A DNA stretch of 64,000 bases, taken from NCBI GenBank assembly GCA_002118135.1, contig BDIU01000251.1, positions 49,835 to 113,834 on the forward strand, given 5' to 3'. The DNA is from Trebouxia sp. TZW2008 (taxonomy: Eukaryota > Chlorophyta > Trebouxiophyceae > Trebouxiales > Trebouxiaceae). Numbering within the stretch: the first letter of the stretch is position 1; every line of letters begins with the position of its first letter. Positions 1 through 12,655 of the stretch are shown here, one piece after another. The position numbers and the translations under genes are program-made. Below the pieces are notes generated by a model. It searched no databases. It worked only from the letters and a program-made list of their open reading frames with translations, and had not been told where the DNA came from.

Positions 1-476
1 GCAGTGCAATCTTTGGTGCAGCGATGATCATCGAGAGGCCGTTGCACTCGACCTCGTCAGGTGTGTATCTTCTTGCAACCTGTGTTGCTCGCGATCGATG
101 CCCGATAGCGAGGGCTTGGCCGTTGCTTCAAGATCTGCATTGCCATAGATGACGACCGTTGGGAGTTGGTAGACTACCTTGATCAAGGAATGGTAAGTTT
201 ACATGAGAGAAAATTTACAAAGCATGCCAGTGCTGTAGGCCCTCACCTAGTCAGCACAAAGCAGCAACACCTGTTTGCATGTCTGCAGACATCCATCATA
301 GCACAGGGCTCCAGATGCTATGTAGCTGCCAGGTAGGCAATGACGCACTGCCCATTACATACTCAATTCGCTTGACTGCTGCTGTCAGTTGACCACAACC
401 CTCAGACAGCTGTCCTGGACTGATTGTCATTACGCAGCAAGGAAGTGCTTGTCTTAATGCTGTTGTGCATCTCAGG
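1..476. other. Upstream of the recognisable TDP1 exons; no gene assigned
   Basis: A plausible splice donor (ATG followed by GTAAGT) lies near 191-196, so this stretch may hold a 5' exon of the TDP1 gene or the last exon of another gene. The frame read just before that donor (about residues IDDDRWELVDYLDQG) is open but does not resemble a family I recognise, and its phase does not fit the first recognised TDP1 exon. The TDP1 amino terminus, which in plants carries an FHA-like region, is therefore not resolved here. Confidence 0.3.
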
Positions 477-2591
477 AAGGCAACAACCATTTTCAAGCTG
501 CAGCCCAAATCTGCTTTGCCAGCTGCAGCTGCTGGCAGCAAAAGGCCTCAACCCGACACAGTCCTTCCTGCTGCAAAAGAACAATGCCACACTGCTGCAA
601 CAGCAGCAGCAGCAGCCAGTGCAAGCGTCGGACCAGCAGACTTGCAACAACCAGATGACACAATCTGCTTTCAGCTGCTGCGTGTGAGGGGCATTCCAGA
701 TTGGGCCAACAAGTAAGACTTGCTTTTTCTCTGTTCAACTTTCTGCCTTAAGCTCCTGTTAAGGCGGTATGTATGCCTGCGCCAGAGACATGAAGCTTCT
801 GTCCAATGTTCAAGGCAGCAATGTCAACTGCAGTTGCTCCCAAGAACAGTACATAGATATGTCCTTGCTCAGGGAAAGTCACCGCATTCATACGCATGGT
901 TTGATCTCCAAATGCATTGTTGCTACAACAAGAAAGGGGTCATGTTGGGCGTGCTGCATCAAGGAACCACTGTATGACATGCTGTGTTGTGAAGCCTCAT
1001 GCAGTTTGTCATATGCTTGATCATGGCCTGACATGCTCAAGCAACCTGCCACCACCAGAAAGCTTCTGACGTCATTTTCATGCTGACACACAGCACTGCC
1101 TAGCGTTTTACTGCTAGGCAAGCATGTGTGCGGGACGTCCAGGCAATAATATGTGTGTATTGCTGGGGTGCCTAGGCCATGGCAGGAACGAATCTCTTGT
1201 TGTATGCTGCTAGTTCAAGTGTATGACAGAGACAAGAAGACCTGATACACCTACATCGATCCAGAATTGGAGAGCCACGCAAGCTGCACGCCGCCGCTGG
1301 CCGCCGACGCAAATTTGCCTCAATATCAGTACATTGCTAAGGTAGCCCACACATTTTTCCCTGCCATCCCCACAGAGTTGAGCACATAATGTGGGCGATG
1401 TAATTTGAGCTCTTGTAGAGACCTGTAACTGATCCTGATGATAATGCCCAGAAGGATGCCCAGAAACAGGGGCTAAACATGGGCTGGCGCAGGGGAGCAG
1501 GGGGATGTAGGCTGAGAGATGTGGTGCAAGGCAGCATGCAGTGGGTGCTGGCATCTGACTTCATGGTAGACATGACCTGGCTCCTGTCCGCCTGCCCTGA
1601 CCTTGTGCAAGCCCAACAGCTGGTGCTGGTGCATGGAGAGCGTACACCTGACAGGTGCACCCCTCGCTTCTGATCTTCAAAGCGCAGGGCAGCGTGTAGT
1701 TGGCATTGGCATCTGACTTCATGCTGGACATGATGTGACTCCTGTCTGTCTGCCCTGATCTGTTGCAAGCTCAGCAGCTGGTGCTGGTGCATGGAAAGCG
1801 CACACTTCACAGGTGCGCCCGTCGCCCCTTATCGTTGCAGTGAAGGGCAGCGCGCAGTGGGTGCTGGCATTTGACTTCATGGGAAACATGACCTGGCTAC
1901 TGTCTGCCTGCCCTGATCTTTGGCAGACCCAGCAGCTGGTGCTGGTGCATGGACAGAGCATGTCTGACAGGTGCCCTCATCATCGTCATTGCTTGCATGC
2001 TTGCTCATGAGCTTCTGTGCCCTTGCCAGGTGCATACGCAGGCACTTGGCTGCTTCCAAACAGCTCTCTCCCATGACACTTCCGTCCCAAGAGTATAGCC
2101 TGGAATCATGTCAAGCAAGCCAGTCATCACAGCTGAAAGACCTTCCGCCACGACACAGAGCGTCCATTGGCAAGTCTTGCCGATATCAAAAAGCCAACAG
2201 TTGCTGCCTTGACTTGCTCATTTGACAACCAGCAGTTGAAATATTGCGTCGTGAGCGTGATGTTCAAATCAAGCTGGCCTGGTAAAACGTTGGTTCACAC
2301 ACCGTGTGACGATTGAGTTACTCAGCATTCACCTGCAGGGTGGGTGCCATCAAAGCTGTGGCAGCATCTGCTGGCTTGAGCAATATGGTGGTTCATGCAC
2401 CCCCATTACCAGTGCAGTTTGGTACGTATCACAGCAAAGCCTTCGTCATTGAGTACGAAGCAGGGATCAGGGTTGTGGTACATACTGCCAACCTCATATA
2501 TGTGGACTGCAACAACAAGAGCCAAGGCTTGTGGTATCAAGACTTCCCACATAAGGTGTGACTGGAGTTGCTGTTGTGAATCATCTTTGCG

Positions 2592-2632
<41 letters not shown>

Positions 2633-5600
2633 GTTGCCAACTTGTTTTTGTTGCTGTGATCCACACTTGTTCTAGTCTCAGCACCAGCTCAAGTGCTAAC
2701 GCTCAAATCCATATCAGCGCTAGTACACGCATCAAACCAGTACAGCTGTTGCTATCATTGCACTCATCACCATGAAACAGCTTGCAGATCCTGTGACAGG
2801 GTCCAAGCTCCCCAGCCACCTCAGAGTTTGAGCAGGAGCTGGCTGACGACCTCGAGCCCTGTGCAAGCAGCATGACTTCTTGTCAACCCAGCATTGCCAT
2901 CCCATCATCTTTGAAACTGCATGTGTTTTGACAGGGCCCAGGCTCTCCAGCCACCTCAGAATTAGAACAAGAGCTGGCTGACTACCTCAGAGCCCTGCGC
3001 CTGCCTCAACATGCTGCTCAAAAAGCTCAAGCGCTGTGCAAGCAGCATGACTTCTCCTCAGCTCGAGTGCACCTCATCATTTCCTGCCCAGGCTACCACT
3101 CAGGTATAATTTCTCACCGCCTTTGCTCGTGCAGCACATTTGATCCTTCTCTGCCTGCGGCTGCTGCTGCAGCATGTCTGATCTTTCACTGCCTTTGCCT
3201 CTGGTTCTGACTGCTGCTATAGCATACATACTCCAATGTCAGAAGCTTGAAACATCATGCGCACGCATTCATGCAACACGAGGCCTTGGCCTGTTTGGCT
3301 GGTACTCATGTCTCTTGCTGTATGTCCCGATCCCTTTCAGCATATAATGTTTGCCTGTAAACGTATGCATCTGTCATTTGCCAACAACTGACAGACTACA
3401 GCGCTTGAACAGCTCTCACAGATGTCACACAAGCGTCAGTACCAAGTTGGCAAACCACACGTTTGAGCACTCAGAGTGCAGTGGTGGTCCACAGGGCCTA
3501 CACTGAAGAAGTATGGTCACCTGAGAGTCCAATCCTTGTTAGCAAGGGAGACATTTCCCGCCCAATTTCAGGGCGCCCCACTGATAGCACAATTCTTCTC
3601 CCTGGGGTCCCTTGATGACAAATGGCTCACTAACGAGTTCAGAGCCAGCCTGAGTGCTGGACAGAGTGACACAGGAGGTCAGCTTCTGCCTGGCTTTTGA
3701 TCTCTTAACTGTGTTCTGTGCATCTGTATGCACAATACAAGGCAACAGGAATCTTTGTCAGCAGCGCCACATGTTATTTGAGAAGGCTGCTGCTCGTAAA
3801 GTATTGTCAGTGGCGTATGCATGACCTCTGATGCAGCAGCAGGGCTCTGCGCTAGCAAGGCCACACATGCTCAGCTGCATGAATACAGTCTGTCTGCACC
3901 TGAGCATCATGTTGTCAAGCATCATGGTGGTCCTTCCAGCAGGCTTTGTCAAAGGGTCATTTCTAAAAGCGTAGCGTATCACATTGCAGACCAAATTTGT
4001 GTTGAGTTTGCATGCCGGACTCACATCCCTTACAGAGCAATGTCGCTGGTGTCATCGTCCTTGACCAACATGTGTGTTGGTATGAGGCCTTGAGATTGCG
4101 CACAGGCAAGCTTGGGGGTAGTGCAGCCGGGTCCAAGGGGCTGCAGCTGATCTGGCCAACAGTGCAGGACATCAAAAACAGTGTGGAGGGGTGGAGGGGG
4201 GGCGCCAGTGTACCCGGCCCAGCCAAGAATGTCAACAAGCCTTTCCTGCAGTGTTACTGGCACAAGTGAGTGTTACATGCTTCCTGAGCTGTTTCTACCC
4301 ACAGAGGCTTCCTTGATGAGGCCTGATGGCATAGACGCATCCTTCCTTTTCTTCACATGCATGGTTAGGGTCTTGCCTGTGTCGCATTGGAGCAGGTGCT
4401 GCAGTCACAAGGCTCACTCTGTGCTTCACAGCTTTGGTGCTTGTAGTCGTGTTGGGTTGAGCATGGCAAGCTTGGCATGCTCAATCAACCACATTCCAAG
4501 CTGCACATCTGTCAAATCAGAGAGCATCGTCTGGCTGCAGCAAGAAAGTCACTTTGCGTTAGCAACAGCAGGCAGAACGTGGCTATGCAGTAGCCGTGTC
4601 ATGACAGGAGTCTTTTCTTTACATAGCACTGCATTGGGTGGCAAGTGTGCTAATGCCCGGCAGCATGCCGTGACGCGTGTCAGCTGCACAATTGCAAACG
4701 TTGATTTGCCTCAGCCGCATGCCTTGCATTTTGGTGGCTGCACAATGGCGTGCCTTGAATGGTGGCAGCTTCACAATTGTAGCTGTGTTCCATTGGGATC
4801 TCTGAGGACTGCAGCCTTGCATCTTGGCTTTAGTGATCACAGAGTCGCAGTGCTTTTCTTATAGCGTGACCTGCTGCCATTATCAGCCTGCAGTGACGCA
4901 GAAGCCGTGACAATTTATTGAGACAGCTGAAGGCTCAGCTAAACTCATGACAGCTGCACTTTGCATGCCATCTTGAAAATTATCCAGCAAAGCCTGTTAA
5001 TACTTAAGAGCCCCAACTGCCTAACAGCCCGAGGTTTTGGTGGCAACATGGAAACTTGCCGTGTATTTCAGCTGCATTGCCTTAGACAGATTGGGGTTGT
5101 GCAGGTGGGGTGGGCAGCCCTGGGGCAGGCAGAGGGCCATGCCCCATATCAAGTCCTATGCACGCTACAGGTACATCTGCAGCATACTCACACCTATTGC
5201 ATCACCCGCGCACATCAGCTGGTGGACTTACTGTTCAGCAGTGCCTGTCTGTAAAGCAGATAGAGCAATTTTCCAGTTTTGAATGTCAATGCCAAAGTGT
5301 ATAGAGATCTTAGCAATGACTTGTCTTGGCCGTAGTCATTGTGCCTGCGCTGTTATCATGGTATCCGACACATCAACATCAGCAACTTTCCCATCCTGCG
5401 CTTCTTGTGCAAAAAGGTATCACGCAAAAGGTATTGAAGGCCTCAGAAGCAAATAGCAGCATCCATATTGAGCCTGCACCCGGAATAGATAGAGATCATG
5501 GACCAACCACTCATACTGCATTGTGACACAGTAAGCTCTATCTGCCCTCGGTGAGACTTGGTGCTTCAACCACTGACACCTGACAACCCTTTCAGACTCC

Positions 5601-7473
5601 ACTTGAGGATTTGGTTGTTTGGTTGAGGAGGGAAACCCTGGCAAATGACCCCCTCTTTGGTTTTGCCGCCAAAGTCTGGCGCGTGCATGACTATATTTAG
5701 GGTTACTTGGTGCTACTTTGAGCAACCTTGGCGAGGTGACAGCCTGTCAGGGTGTCATGGATGCGTGTCAGTTTGCCATATCTTGCTGTACTTGTACTGC
5801 TACATTGATGCTAAACTGCAGATATGGGTCATGTGATTGCTACTAAGCTATCAAATCAACGCAACGCTGCACGTAATATTACTGCTCGCACAACAGCAGC
5901 AGCTTTGTGCAAAAAGCACAGCAGCTGGGCTCTTGACACCATCGCTATGCCTTTTGCGGTCAGAGGTAGGGTTTCCAAACCCTAAAGTCCTGACTGCTGC
6001 ATTTTGATGACAGTGTGCTCAAAGCATTAATGCTAAGCATGGACAACATTCAGGATCTTAGTGTTTGTTGATGACAGGTCTTTGCATATTCAGTGAGTGT
6101 GCTGATTTAAAGGCAGAACGTGTGTGGCGCAGGGGCCAGCAGCTGGCTTGGTTCATTCTGGCCTCTCACAACCTCAGCAAAGCCGCTTGGGGCTCCCTTC
6201 AAAAACAGGTCGGACAGTATTACCTCACATTGATGGCACTGCGCATTGCATTGCATGGACTGCTTGTGCCTGATCTCATGCACGATATATCAAGCACAAT
6301 GCCTTGCATATCCTATGATTTCCCGCGATCAAACAGTCAGCCCTCGAAACACCCATTGTGACATGTGGCTGCTTCATCTTGCCTGCAAATGTATCACACT
6401 CTGCTGCAAACTTGTGTGCTTGTCATAGGGTCATATGTCTGCAGGGCACTCAGCTGTTCGTCCGGTCCTTTGAGCTAGGCGTGCTGTTTGTACCCTCCCT
6501 GGAAGCCATCTATAAGCAGCATCCCCACAGGGGATTTACCTGCACCCCAAAAGAGCCCCCTGCCAGGACCAGTGACCTTCCTGATGCAGGCACAGGCTCA
6601 GACATGCCAGGCAAGAACCTCACATGCTTGCTGCCAAAATGTCACAAGCACAAGATAAGCGCAATTTTGCCTGCTATCAAGAAAGTGGCTCAATTGGGCA
6701 CGTCATGCATTTGCTAAGTTGACAAGAACTTCATTCACACAACAATGATGCACTGCAGCGGGATTTGTCACATTGCAGGTGGGTCATCAGCGTCAGCAGC
6801 AGCGCAGGAAGTGAAAAAGGTGCAAGCTGTCAATGCTGAATTCTGGACAAGTCAGGCTGGCAAAGCAGATGAGAATGTGCCTGGCACAAGCGAGACGGCT
6901 AATACCATCAGGTGCGCCACAGAGCTCTTGAAGGTTCCTCACTGCATGGAACTGTTGTTGTCACTCATTTGCAGTGATGTCTGTAGACCGCACGCCATGT
7001 AGTGATGTTGGCAGACAGCACTTATCTGGCTGCAGTATGGTTTTCGGCCGATACAAGGAGCGCTAAGCAAAGGCAACAGCTGACAATTTGCATGACAGTT
7101 GCATGCGTGCCACAGCTCGGCCACTCCTGTAAAGCGCTGGTGGACTGTGGCAGGATGCAAAGTTACAGGAGCTGAGTCTGAGTGAAGCAGGCGTCCTGTG
7201 TTCTCGATGAAAGTGGCAACAGAGCAAAAAACTGTCCAGATTTAAGTCTTTACTTTTTGGTTGCAATCAATTCCAATTGAAATGTTGTGCATTTGCAGGT
7301 TGACCATGCCTTTGCCATACCTGCTGCCTCCAGCACCTTACACAACTGGTGATCAGCCTTGGTGTGTTGACGGGGACTATGAAGGACTAGACTCATTGGG
7401 CCGCAGAATAGACGATCCAGTAGAAAGCTTTTATGGACATGTGCAGCCGCCTGACTGGATCCCCCCAAGCTGA
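477..7473 (+). CDS. TDP1: Tyrosyl-DNA phosphodiesterase 1 (spliced gene, N-terminus unresolved)
   Basis: Likely nuclear repair enzyme of the phospholipase D superfamily that removes stalled topoisomerase I adducts from DNA 3' ends. Proposed exons: 477-712, 1493-1654, 2339-2555, 2935-3103, 3495-3677, 4106-4265, 5105-5170, 6133-6208, 6445-6610, 6779-6911 and 7299-7473; phases agree throughout. Both catalytic HxK motifs are present: YHSKAFVIEY, followed by VVVHTANLIYVDCNNKSQG as in plant TDP1, and AMPHIKSYARY with SHNLSKAAWG downstream. Other family blocks are LLRVRGIPDWAN, MVDMTWLLSACP, QFFSLGSLDDKWL, LIWPTVQDIKNSVEG and LPYLLPPAPY near the end. The 6445 exon appears to use a GC donor (CCAG then GCAAGA); a GT donor slightly upstream would also keep phase. 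The 1493 exon is repeated twice more in the next intron and the 2935 exon has a decayed copy before it. Family assignment is very secure; the start is not. Confidence 0.92.
595..620 (+). repeat. CAG/GCA run in the first recognised TDP1 exon
   Basis: A short run of CAG/GCA triplets inside the 477-712 exon encodes an alanine-rich stretch in the used frame (glutamine in another frame). It lies in the variable region ahead of the conserved LLRVRGIPDWAN block, where such runs are tolerated. Confidence 0.6.
1497..1970 (+). repeat. Triplicated TDP1 exon, 158-bp period
   Basis: Three head-to-tail copies end with the same splice-donor context (ACAG then GTGC) at 1654, 1812 and 1970, exactly 158 bp apart. 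Copy 1 encodes the block with MVDMTWLLSACPDL and HGER and is the best match to the family, so it is the likely used exon. Copy 2 has in-frame TAG and TGA codons (near 1696 and 1735). Copy 3 is open, reads FMGNMTWLLSACPDL and ends in HGQS rather than HGER. Each unit contains an AGGT tetranucleotide at its donor. This is a tandem exon duplication lying mostly in an intron. Confidence 0.9.
2593..2629 (+). repeat. CTG microsatellite in a TDP1 intron
   Basis: About a dozen uninterrupted TGC/CTG triplets lie in the intron between the 2339-2555 and 2935-3103 exons. The run is probably length-polymorphic. Confidence 0.9.
2800..3103 (+). repeat. Exon of TDP1 with an upstream decayed copy
   Basis: The exon at 2935-3103 begins GPGSPATSELEQELADYL. 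A related copy begins at 2800 (GPSSPATSEFEQELADDL), 135 bp upstream, also behind an acceptor-like CAG. The upstream copy has lost the middle segment that encodes RALRLPQHAAQKAQAL and then leaves the frame, so it is a decayed exon duplicate left in the intron. Confidence 0.8.
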
Positions 7474-7935
7474 TGCCAAGTTTGGTCTGCATGTCGGTGT
7501 ACCACGCTCAACCCTGGCTTCAGGAAGGCCCGAACATTTGTCAAGCCTTGACTATCGTTTGATTTATCAACTTGAAGTATCAATTCTCCTATCATTTCAA
7601 AACCACACATGTTTGGCACACGGCTTGTATGGCAGAGCCATCTCACCACAAGGCTTAGCTTTGTTGCTGGGAGAGGTGATGCGCGGCATTTGTTCGTACG
7701 GGTGACAGCGTGCATGGCATGTGATTGCGCAATCACTTCATTCTGTGATCGACAGCATCTAAGGCACACCTGGACATGCACTTGTCTTCTTCTCCTTTGA
7801 CCAGAGTCCTTGCTTCCTGCTGACTTTCTGTGTTCATGCTTGCCGGCAGCATCAACCAATCCTCCGCTGCTGCCTGCAACACACAGTAGCGTTCGCATTG
7901 CACCTTGACTCCAGTTTTCTCTGACCGGCCATCGT

Positions 7936-10900
7936 ATGAGACCACACGGGGAACAAGGCAACATCGTTGTGTTCCGGCCAGCTGTGCCGGGCCGGAGCAT
8001 CAACCCAGCACCGGGCAGCGGCAGTCAACCGAGAATGGAGCGATGTGGGGATGACCGATATCAACGAGCGGTCAAGGAGAAACGTCAGCTGTTAGGGCGA
8101 GGAGGATGCTGCACTGGAGTTGAGAAGTATGTGCAATCTGTTTGCTGGCGCCCAACTCCAAGCCCTATTTGCCATTTGACTGCAAGTCACCATCGCGTGT
8201 GCTCCAGGTGGAAGGAGGTCAGAACTGGAGACATCTTTGCAGCCAAGCACGTCACAAAGCCAAGCATGGCACAGCGAGAGATTGACGCTCTCACCCAGGC
8301 CAAGGCTGTGCAAGTACCTAGAGTACCGCAGCTCAAAGAGCACTTTGAGTATTCAGCAGGGACGCAACATCTTGTCCTTAAGTACGTGACTACCCTTTAC
8401 TTTTTTACAACCTAGCCCTGCTGCCATCTACAAAAGCTTAACCTTGGCCTTGACTAAATTTTGCTATGCTTACAGGTTTGTGGATGGTGAGAATGTCTCA
8501 AAATATCTCAAATACAGGGCCAAGAACAAGTTTGACCAGCCAGAAGCAGAGGCAAGAATGGTCACAGCAGCCGTTCAGCTGTTTGAGGTAAGTGAATGTC
8601 TCTAAGCACGCGTCTGTCAGTGTCCGCAACAGCACGCTCTATCTCTTTGTATACCTCTGAGCATTCTTGCAGGGGGACCATGGCATGCTGCTAGTGTTTG
8701 TCATACCTGCTTTGGTTGTTCACAATCATCAGAGTCGCCACTGTTGATCAGACAAAACACACGTGAGCGACGAGTCAGTATTCCTATGCGCTTGAGAGCA
8801 AGTCAAGTTCAGTCAGTAGCAATTTTGTGCTGCTGTGCAGACATTGTCTGTACTTCATGAGGAGGCTGGTCTTGCTCATTTGGACATTTCAGCCACCAAT
8901 GTGATGCTGACCAGCACCAAACACGCTGAGTGGGACAAGATGCGTCTCATTGACTATGGCATGGCAAAGCCAGGCAGTCTAGGTACAGCCATAGCCTTGG
9001 AATCTGTTTGTGTGGTCTCAAACAATTGTTCACTCTTGTTATTCATAGATGCCATGACCAAGACACTATACAAAGGCTATGTGTCGGCCATTTGCCCAGG
9101 CCATACCCTCCAACAACACAACATGCATGCTGGGGTACACTGAAATGCACTGTTCACACCTTCGACAAGAAATGCGCCCTGCAATGCAGCAAGGCCTCTT
9201 GCGTTTTGCAGCATGTTTGTGGCATGCCAATGTTGTCATTTTCCAGGCCTGCATCAGTCAGTGCTTTCACCAGACAGTTCCAACAGCAGCTGTGCTATCA
9301 GCCCACTCTGATACAGCATTGCCTTGCCTTTGGTGCACTTGGCAATGCTACAGCTCACTATGTCTGCCTACATGCACATAAGCAGAGTATTTTCACAAAG
9401 AAATCATCGTACAAATGGACACCAGCATCAGAGCAATCTCGCTGTAGGACACAAAGCATATACAGCAGAGCACTTACATCTTAGTAACTAATGCCATACA
9501 ATGCAGATGCCAGAGTCTCCGACATTCACCCCTCAGGGACCAGCATTGCATTTGCTGCCCCCGAAGTGCTGCACGCACTAGCAGTGGATGGCAAGACTGG
9601 TGAGAAGACATGCAAGGTCAATGGGCCTGCTGCAGACATGTGGTCAGCTGGGTGTGTGCTGTATGCCATGCTGACTGGCAACTACCCGTTTGACATGGAC
9701 TTCAGCGACTATGTCTTCACTCAGAAGTGGGGCAAGTATGCTGTAGCCCAAGATCAGCAGAAGTTGTGGGTGAGTCAGCATACATGTACTGCTCAACCTT
9801 TGCAAGCAGCACTAGCAAGCTGTGTCTCTTCAGCACGCTTGCAAACACACAGAAACAAACACTGCTGCTTGCAGTCAATCATTCAGCCAGCAGCACATTT
9901 GCCTACTGCAGCCATCCTGCTACTTCACTTTACAGTACGGCACAGCTGCTTATACACTCTTCTGCATCATATTGATCTCTATATGCCTGCATCTTTGTGC
10001 TGTGTGTATCATAAGCATGTGATGTTTTGCTTGCAGGCTGATGGTGTCAGGAGTGCAGAAAGGCAAGGCACATCCATGAAGGGCAATCTGCTATATGAAG
10101 TAATTCTGCACAGCACAACACCAGCAGCTGCGCAGAGTTTTTTCACAGCAGTCTTGCATCCAGACCCCACACTGCGGCTGACGAGCTCCCAAGCACTGCA
10201 ACACCCCTTCTTGAAGGCGTGCGTTCACCAAATGCAGACCAGCCAGGCTGCAGCCCAGCATGCAGAGCCTGCTAAGCCTGCAGCAATGCATGGCATGGTG
10301 CACAAGATCAGCCAAGTAGCCAAGAGTTACAGTCTCCTTGGGCTGTTCAGCTCTTCACCGCAGAAGCAGCCATGCAACTGGGTGCACTTCTTTCCTGCCT
10401 ACCAGCATCCTGCCACTGATGAGGACTTGCAGAAGGCACTGGCAGGCTTGGAGGCTACAGGCAGCTTGGACTTTGCCACAGCTGGTGCAGATGATCAGGC
10501 AGGGGATGAGAAAGTGCAAGATGCAGTGCAGACTGTCAACAGCACGCCCTCATCTATGTCAGACTCCGCTCTCAACGCTGAGCAGTTTATCACATGCAGC
10601 GCTGATGGCCCATCTGTGGTACCTGTGAACCATATGCGCCTGCCCCTGCCTGCTGCAGCTGGCACAGAATCACCATTTGCCTCACCACCAAAAGGCACAC
10701 AGCTGCCAGCTGATTCAGTGCAGCTGCAGGAATGCAGTGCAAGCGCTCCAGCAGTCAAGCCAGATGGGCAGCTGCCTGACATGTCTTCCAGCTGTGACAA
10801 GCATCAGTCAGCAGGTCACAACTTGGCTGCGGCATGCATGCAAGCCCTGGATGCAGATCACTCAGCCAGCATTGGTGTAGCTGACACTCAATGTCAATCC

Positions 10901-12655
10901 AAGGACACACAAGACTCGGCCAGCACTGGTGTAGCTGACACTCAGGGTCAATCCAAAGCAACAGCTTTCAGCACTGCAGTCCCCCACAGCACAGGAAACT
11001 CTACCCCAAGGACTGCTGCCACTGTGATGAAAGCTGATGGTGATGCAGCAGCTCCTGCAACAGGCATGCAGAAGCCACCAAGCCATCTGGTGATTACGGC
11101 TTCAGACACCAACATGACAGCTGCCGAGAAGGCACTGTCCAGTCACCCATTGCACTTCCCAGCTGTGGATGATAAGGACTTCCAGTTGACAGAGCCACAG
11201 GATGTTCCACAGAGTCAGGTCTCATCAGCTGTGGCAACACATGGCAGTGCAGCTCAGCAGGGTGATGTGCGCTGTCATCCAATCTCAGACATGTCTGATG
11301 ATGATGATGATGATGATTATGAGCAGGATCAGCAGGGTGATGTGCACTGCCATCCAATCTCAGACATGACTGAAGATGCTGACGAGGATGAAAGTCTGCT
11401 TGATGTCTGTGGAGAGACGCATCCCACAGCTGCAGCAATAGAGACTGGCAGGGCAGCTGAGGCTGCCACAGCTGAATCAACCAGCCTCGTCACCTCAGCT
11501 GTCGCCGCTATTATTGCCACTGGCACAGCCACTGCAGCTGCAGGCCCACCTGCCACAGCTGCAAGCCCCACAGCTGCAGGTGCAAGCCCCACATCAGTCC
11601 TGTCTGCCACAGCTGCAGCTCTAACTGCCACAGCTGCGCCCTCAGCCGCTGCAGCACAGCCCCTGCCAGCCATAATCTCACTCGCAACAGCTGCAGTCCG
11701 AACTATCACAGCTCGTGGCCTTGATGGTCAGGAGCCGCCGACAGAGGTGGCAGACCAGACTACTGACCAGGACAGTCATGCTGTCAACCCCTTTGGCAAT
11801 GTGGACGCTGGATTGGCCCTTGGCTGCTTTCCTCCTGCAAGGTTTGCACTCTTCACTCATGGCATTTTGTCACCAGCCTTTGCAGTCATTGCGGTGTGAT
11901 GCCATCAGTTGTGAGATGTTTGCACCCTTTCATGGGTTTTGACCCATTCTGCTTCACTTTAATTTCAGTTTGGTCCCAAGCAAGTCATTTGGCTGTCTTC
12001 GGTGTCACTGCTGCATTGGCTCTTTAATGTTGAACTTCACAAGCTCTTCCTTCTAAGCACCTGACCTTACATCCAGATCCAGCTTATGTGCAAATCTGCT
12101 GCCATGTTGCACATCTGCTGCTTATTGTTGTGCATCTGTGCCACATATGTGCACAATGCATATTGTTGTATGCACTACACAGGCACTGCTGTCGCCTTTG
12201 CCTTGACTTAACATGTGAGTCTTGATGCCTCAGTGGGATTGCATACCTGACATTGTCGTACGGTCCGAGCATGATTTTGGAGCTGGGCTAAACGTGTTGC
12301 AGGACCATGACCTTCCCAAGGCAGTTGCATGCATCAGCTTGCTGCAGCATCTAAGACTGCGTGCCTGCGTTCCATGTACATGGCCGTATACAGTGATGAA
12401 ATCAGCTGGCGACAGAGGCTAGCTAGAGGCCTTCAAACATCACTAGCATGCATCATCAATGTATCAGCTTCACCATGCATAGGCAAAGCCGCAATGTTCA
12501 CAGCTGTTTGCTTATGTTGCAGGTACAAGGCTGTGGACAATGATGAGACTAACTGGCAGCAGAGGCTAGCTGCAGGCTTTCCTATAGCCTGTGCAGGCTT
12601 GGCTGGGATTGCTGGCATTGTAGGGCTGTGCTTTGCCTTTGCTCGCCGCTCCTAG
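7936..12655 (+). CDS. Serine/threonine-type protein kinase, tail-anchored
   Basis: Proposed exons 7936-8126, 8208-8381, 8476-8587, 8841-8982, 9507-9769, 10037-11841 and 12523-12655 join in phase to 939 residues. The kinase domain fills roughly residues 50-330: glycine loop GRGGCCTGV, lysine in FAAKHV, catalytic loop HLDISATNV (HLD instead of HRD; the Asp and Asn are kept), DYG in place of DFG in LIDYGMA, and APE in FAAPEV, followed by WSAGCVLYAMLTGNYPF. About 550 residues of Ser/Ala/Thr-rich, probably disordered sequence follow, with a poly-Asp run and two short internal repeats. The last exon encodes a single hydrophobic helix (ACAGLAGIAGIVGLCFAFA) and ends FARRS, a tail-anchor layout. I do not recognise an orthologue. 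The start is the first ATG in the open frame ahead of the glycine loop; MERCGDD further in is an alternative. Confidence 0.82.
10864..10957 (+). repeat. In-frame 54-bp duplication in the kinase linker
   Basis: Two copies of an 18-residue segment (core GVADTQxQSK) lie 54 bp apart inside the large exon, so the reading frame is kept. It is an exonic example of the local tandem duplication seen elsewhere in the window. Confidence 0.85.
11255..11370 (+). repeat. In-frame 75-bp duplication and poly-Asp run in the kinase linker
   Basis: The segment QQGDVxCHPISDM occurs twice, 75 bp (25 codons) apart. Between the copies a GAT run near 11296-11317 encodes seven consecutive aspartates. Both copies are acidic and probably unstructured. 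Confidence 0.85.
12376..12450 (+). pseudogene. Decayed copy of the kinase last exon
   Basis: This intronic segment resembles the start of the last kinase exon (YMAVYSDEISWRQRLA against YKAVDNDETNWQQRLA). The two starts, 12376 and 12523, are 147 bp apart. The copy lacks an AG acceptor, and the hydrophobic segment after it is not preserved, so it is probably not spliced into mRNA. Confidence 0.75.

Noticed and set aside
2395..2775. Poly-Cys/poly-Gln frames over the CTG run
   Set aside because: The microsatellite lies after a clear TDP1 donor at 2555 and before the next acceptor, so it is intronic.
4181..4864. Open frame of 227 residues on the plus strand
   Set aside because: It overlaps the TDP1 exon at 4106-4265 in another frame and then runs through an intron; its residues match no family.
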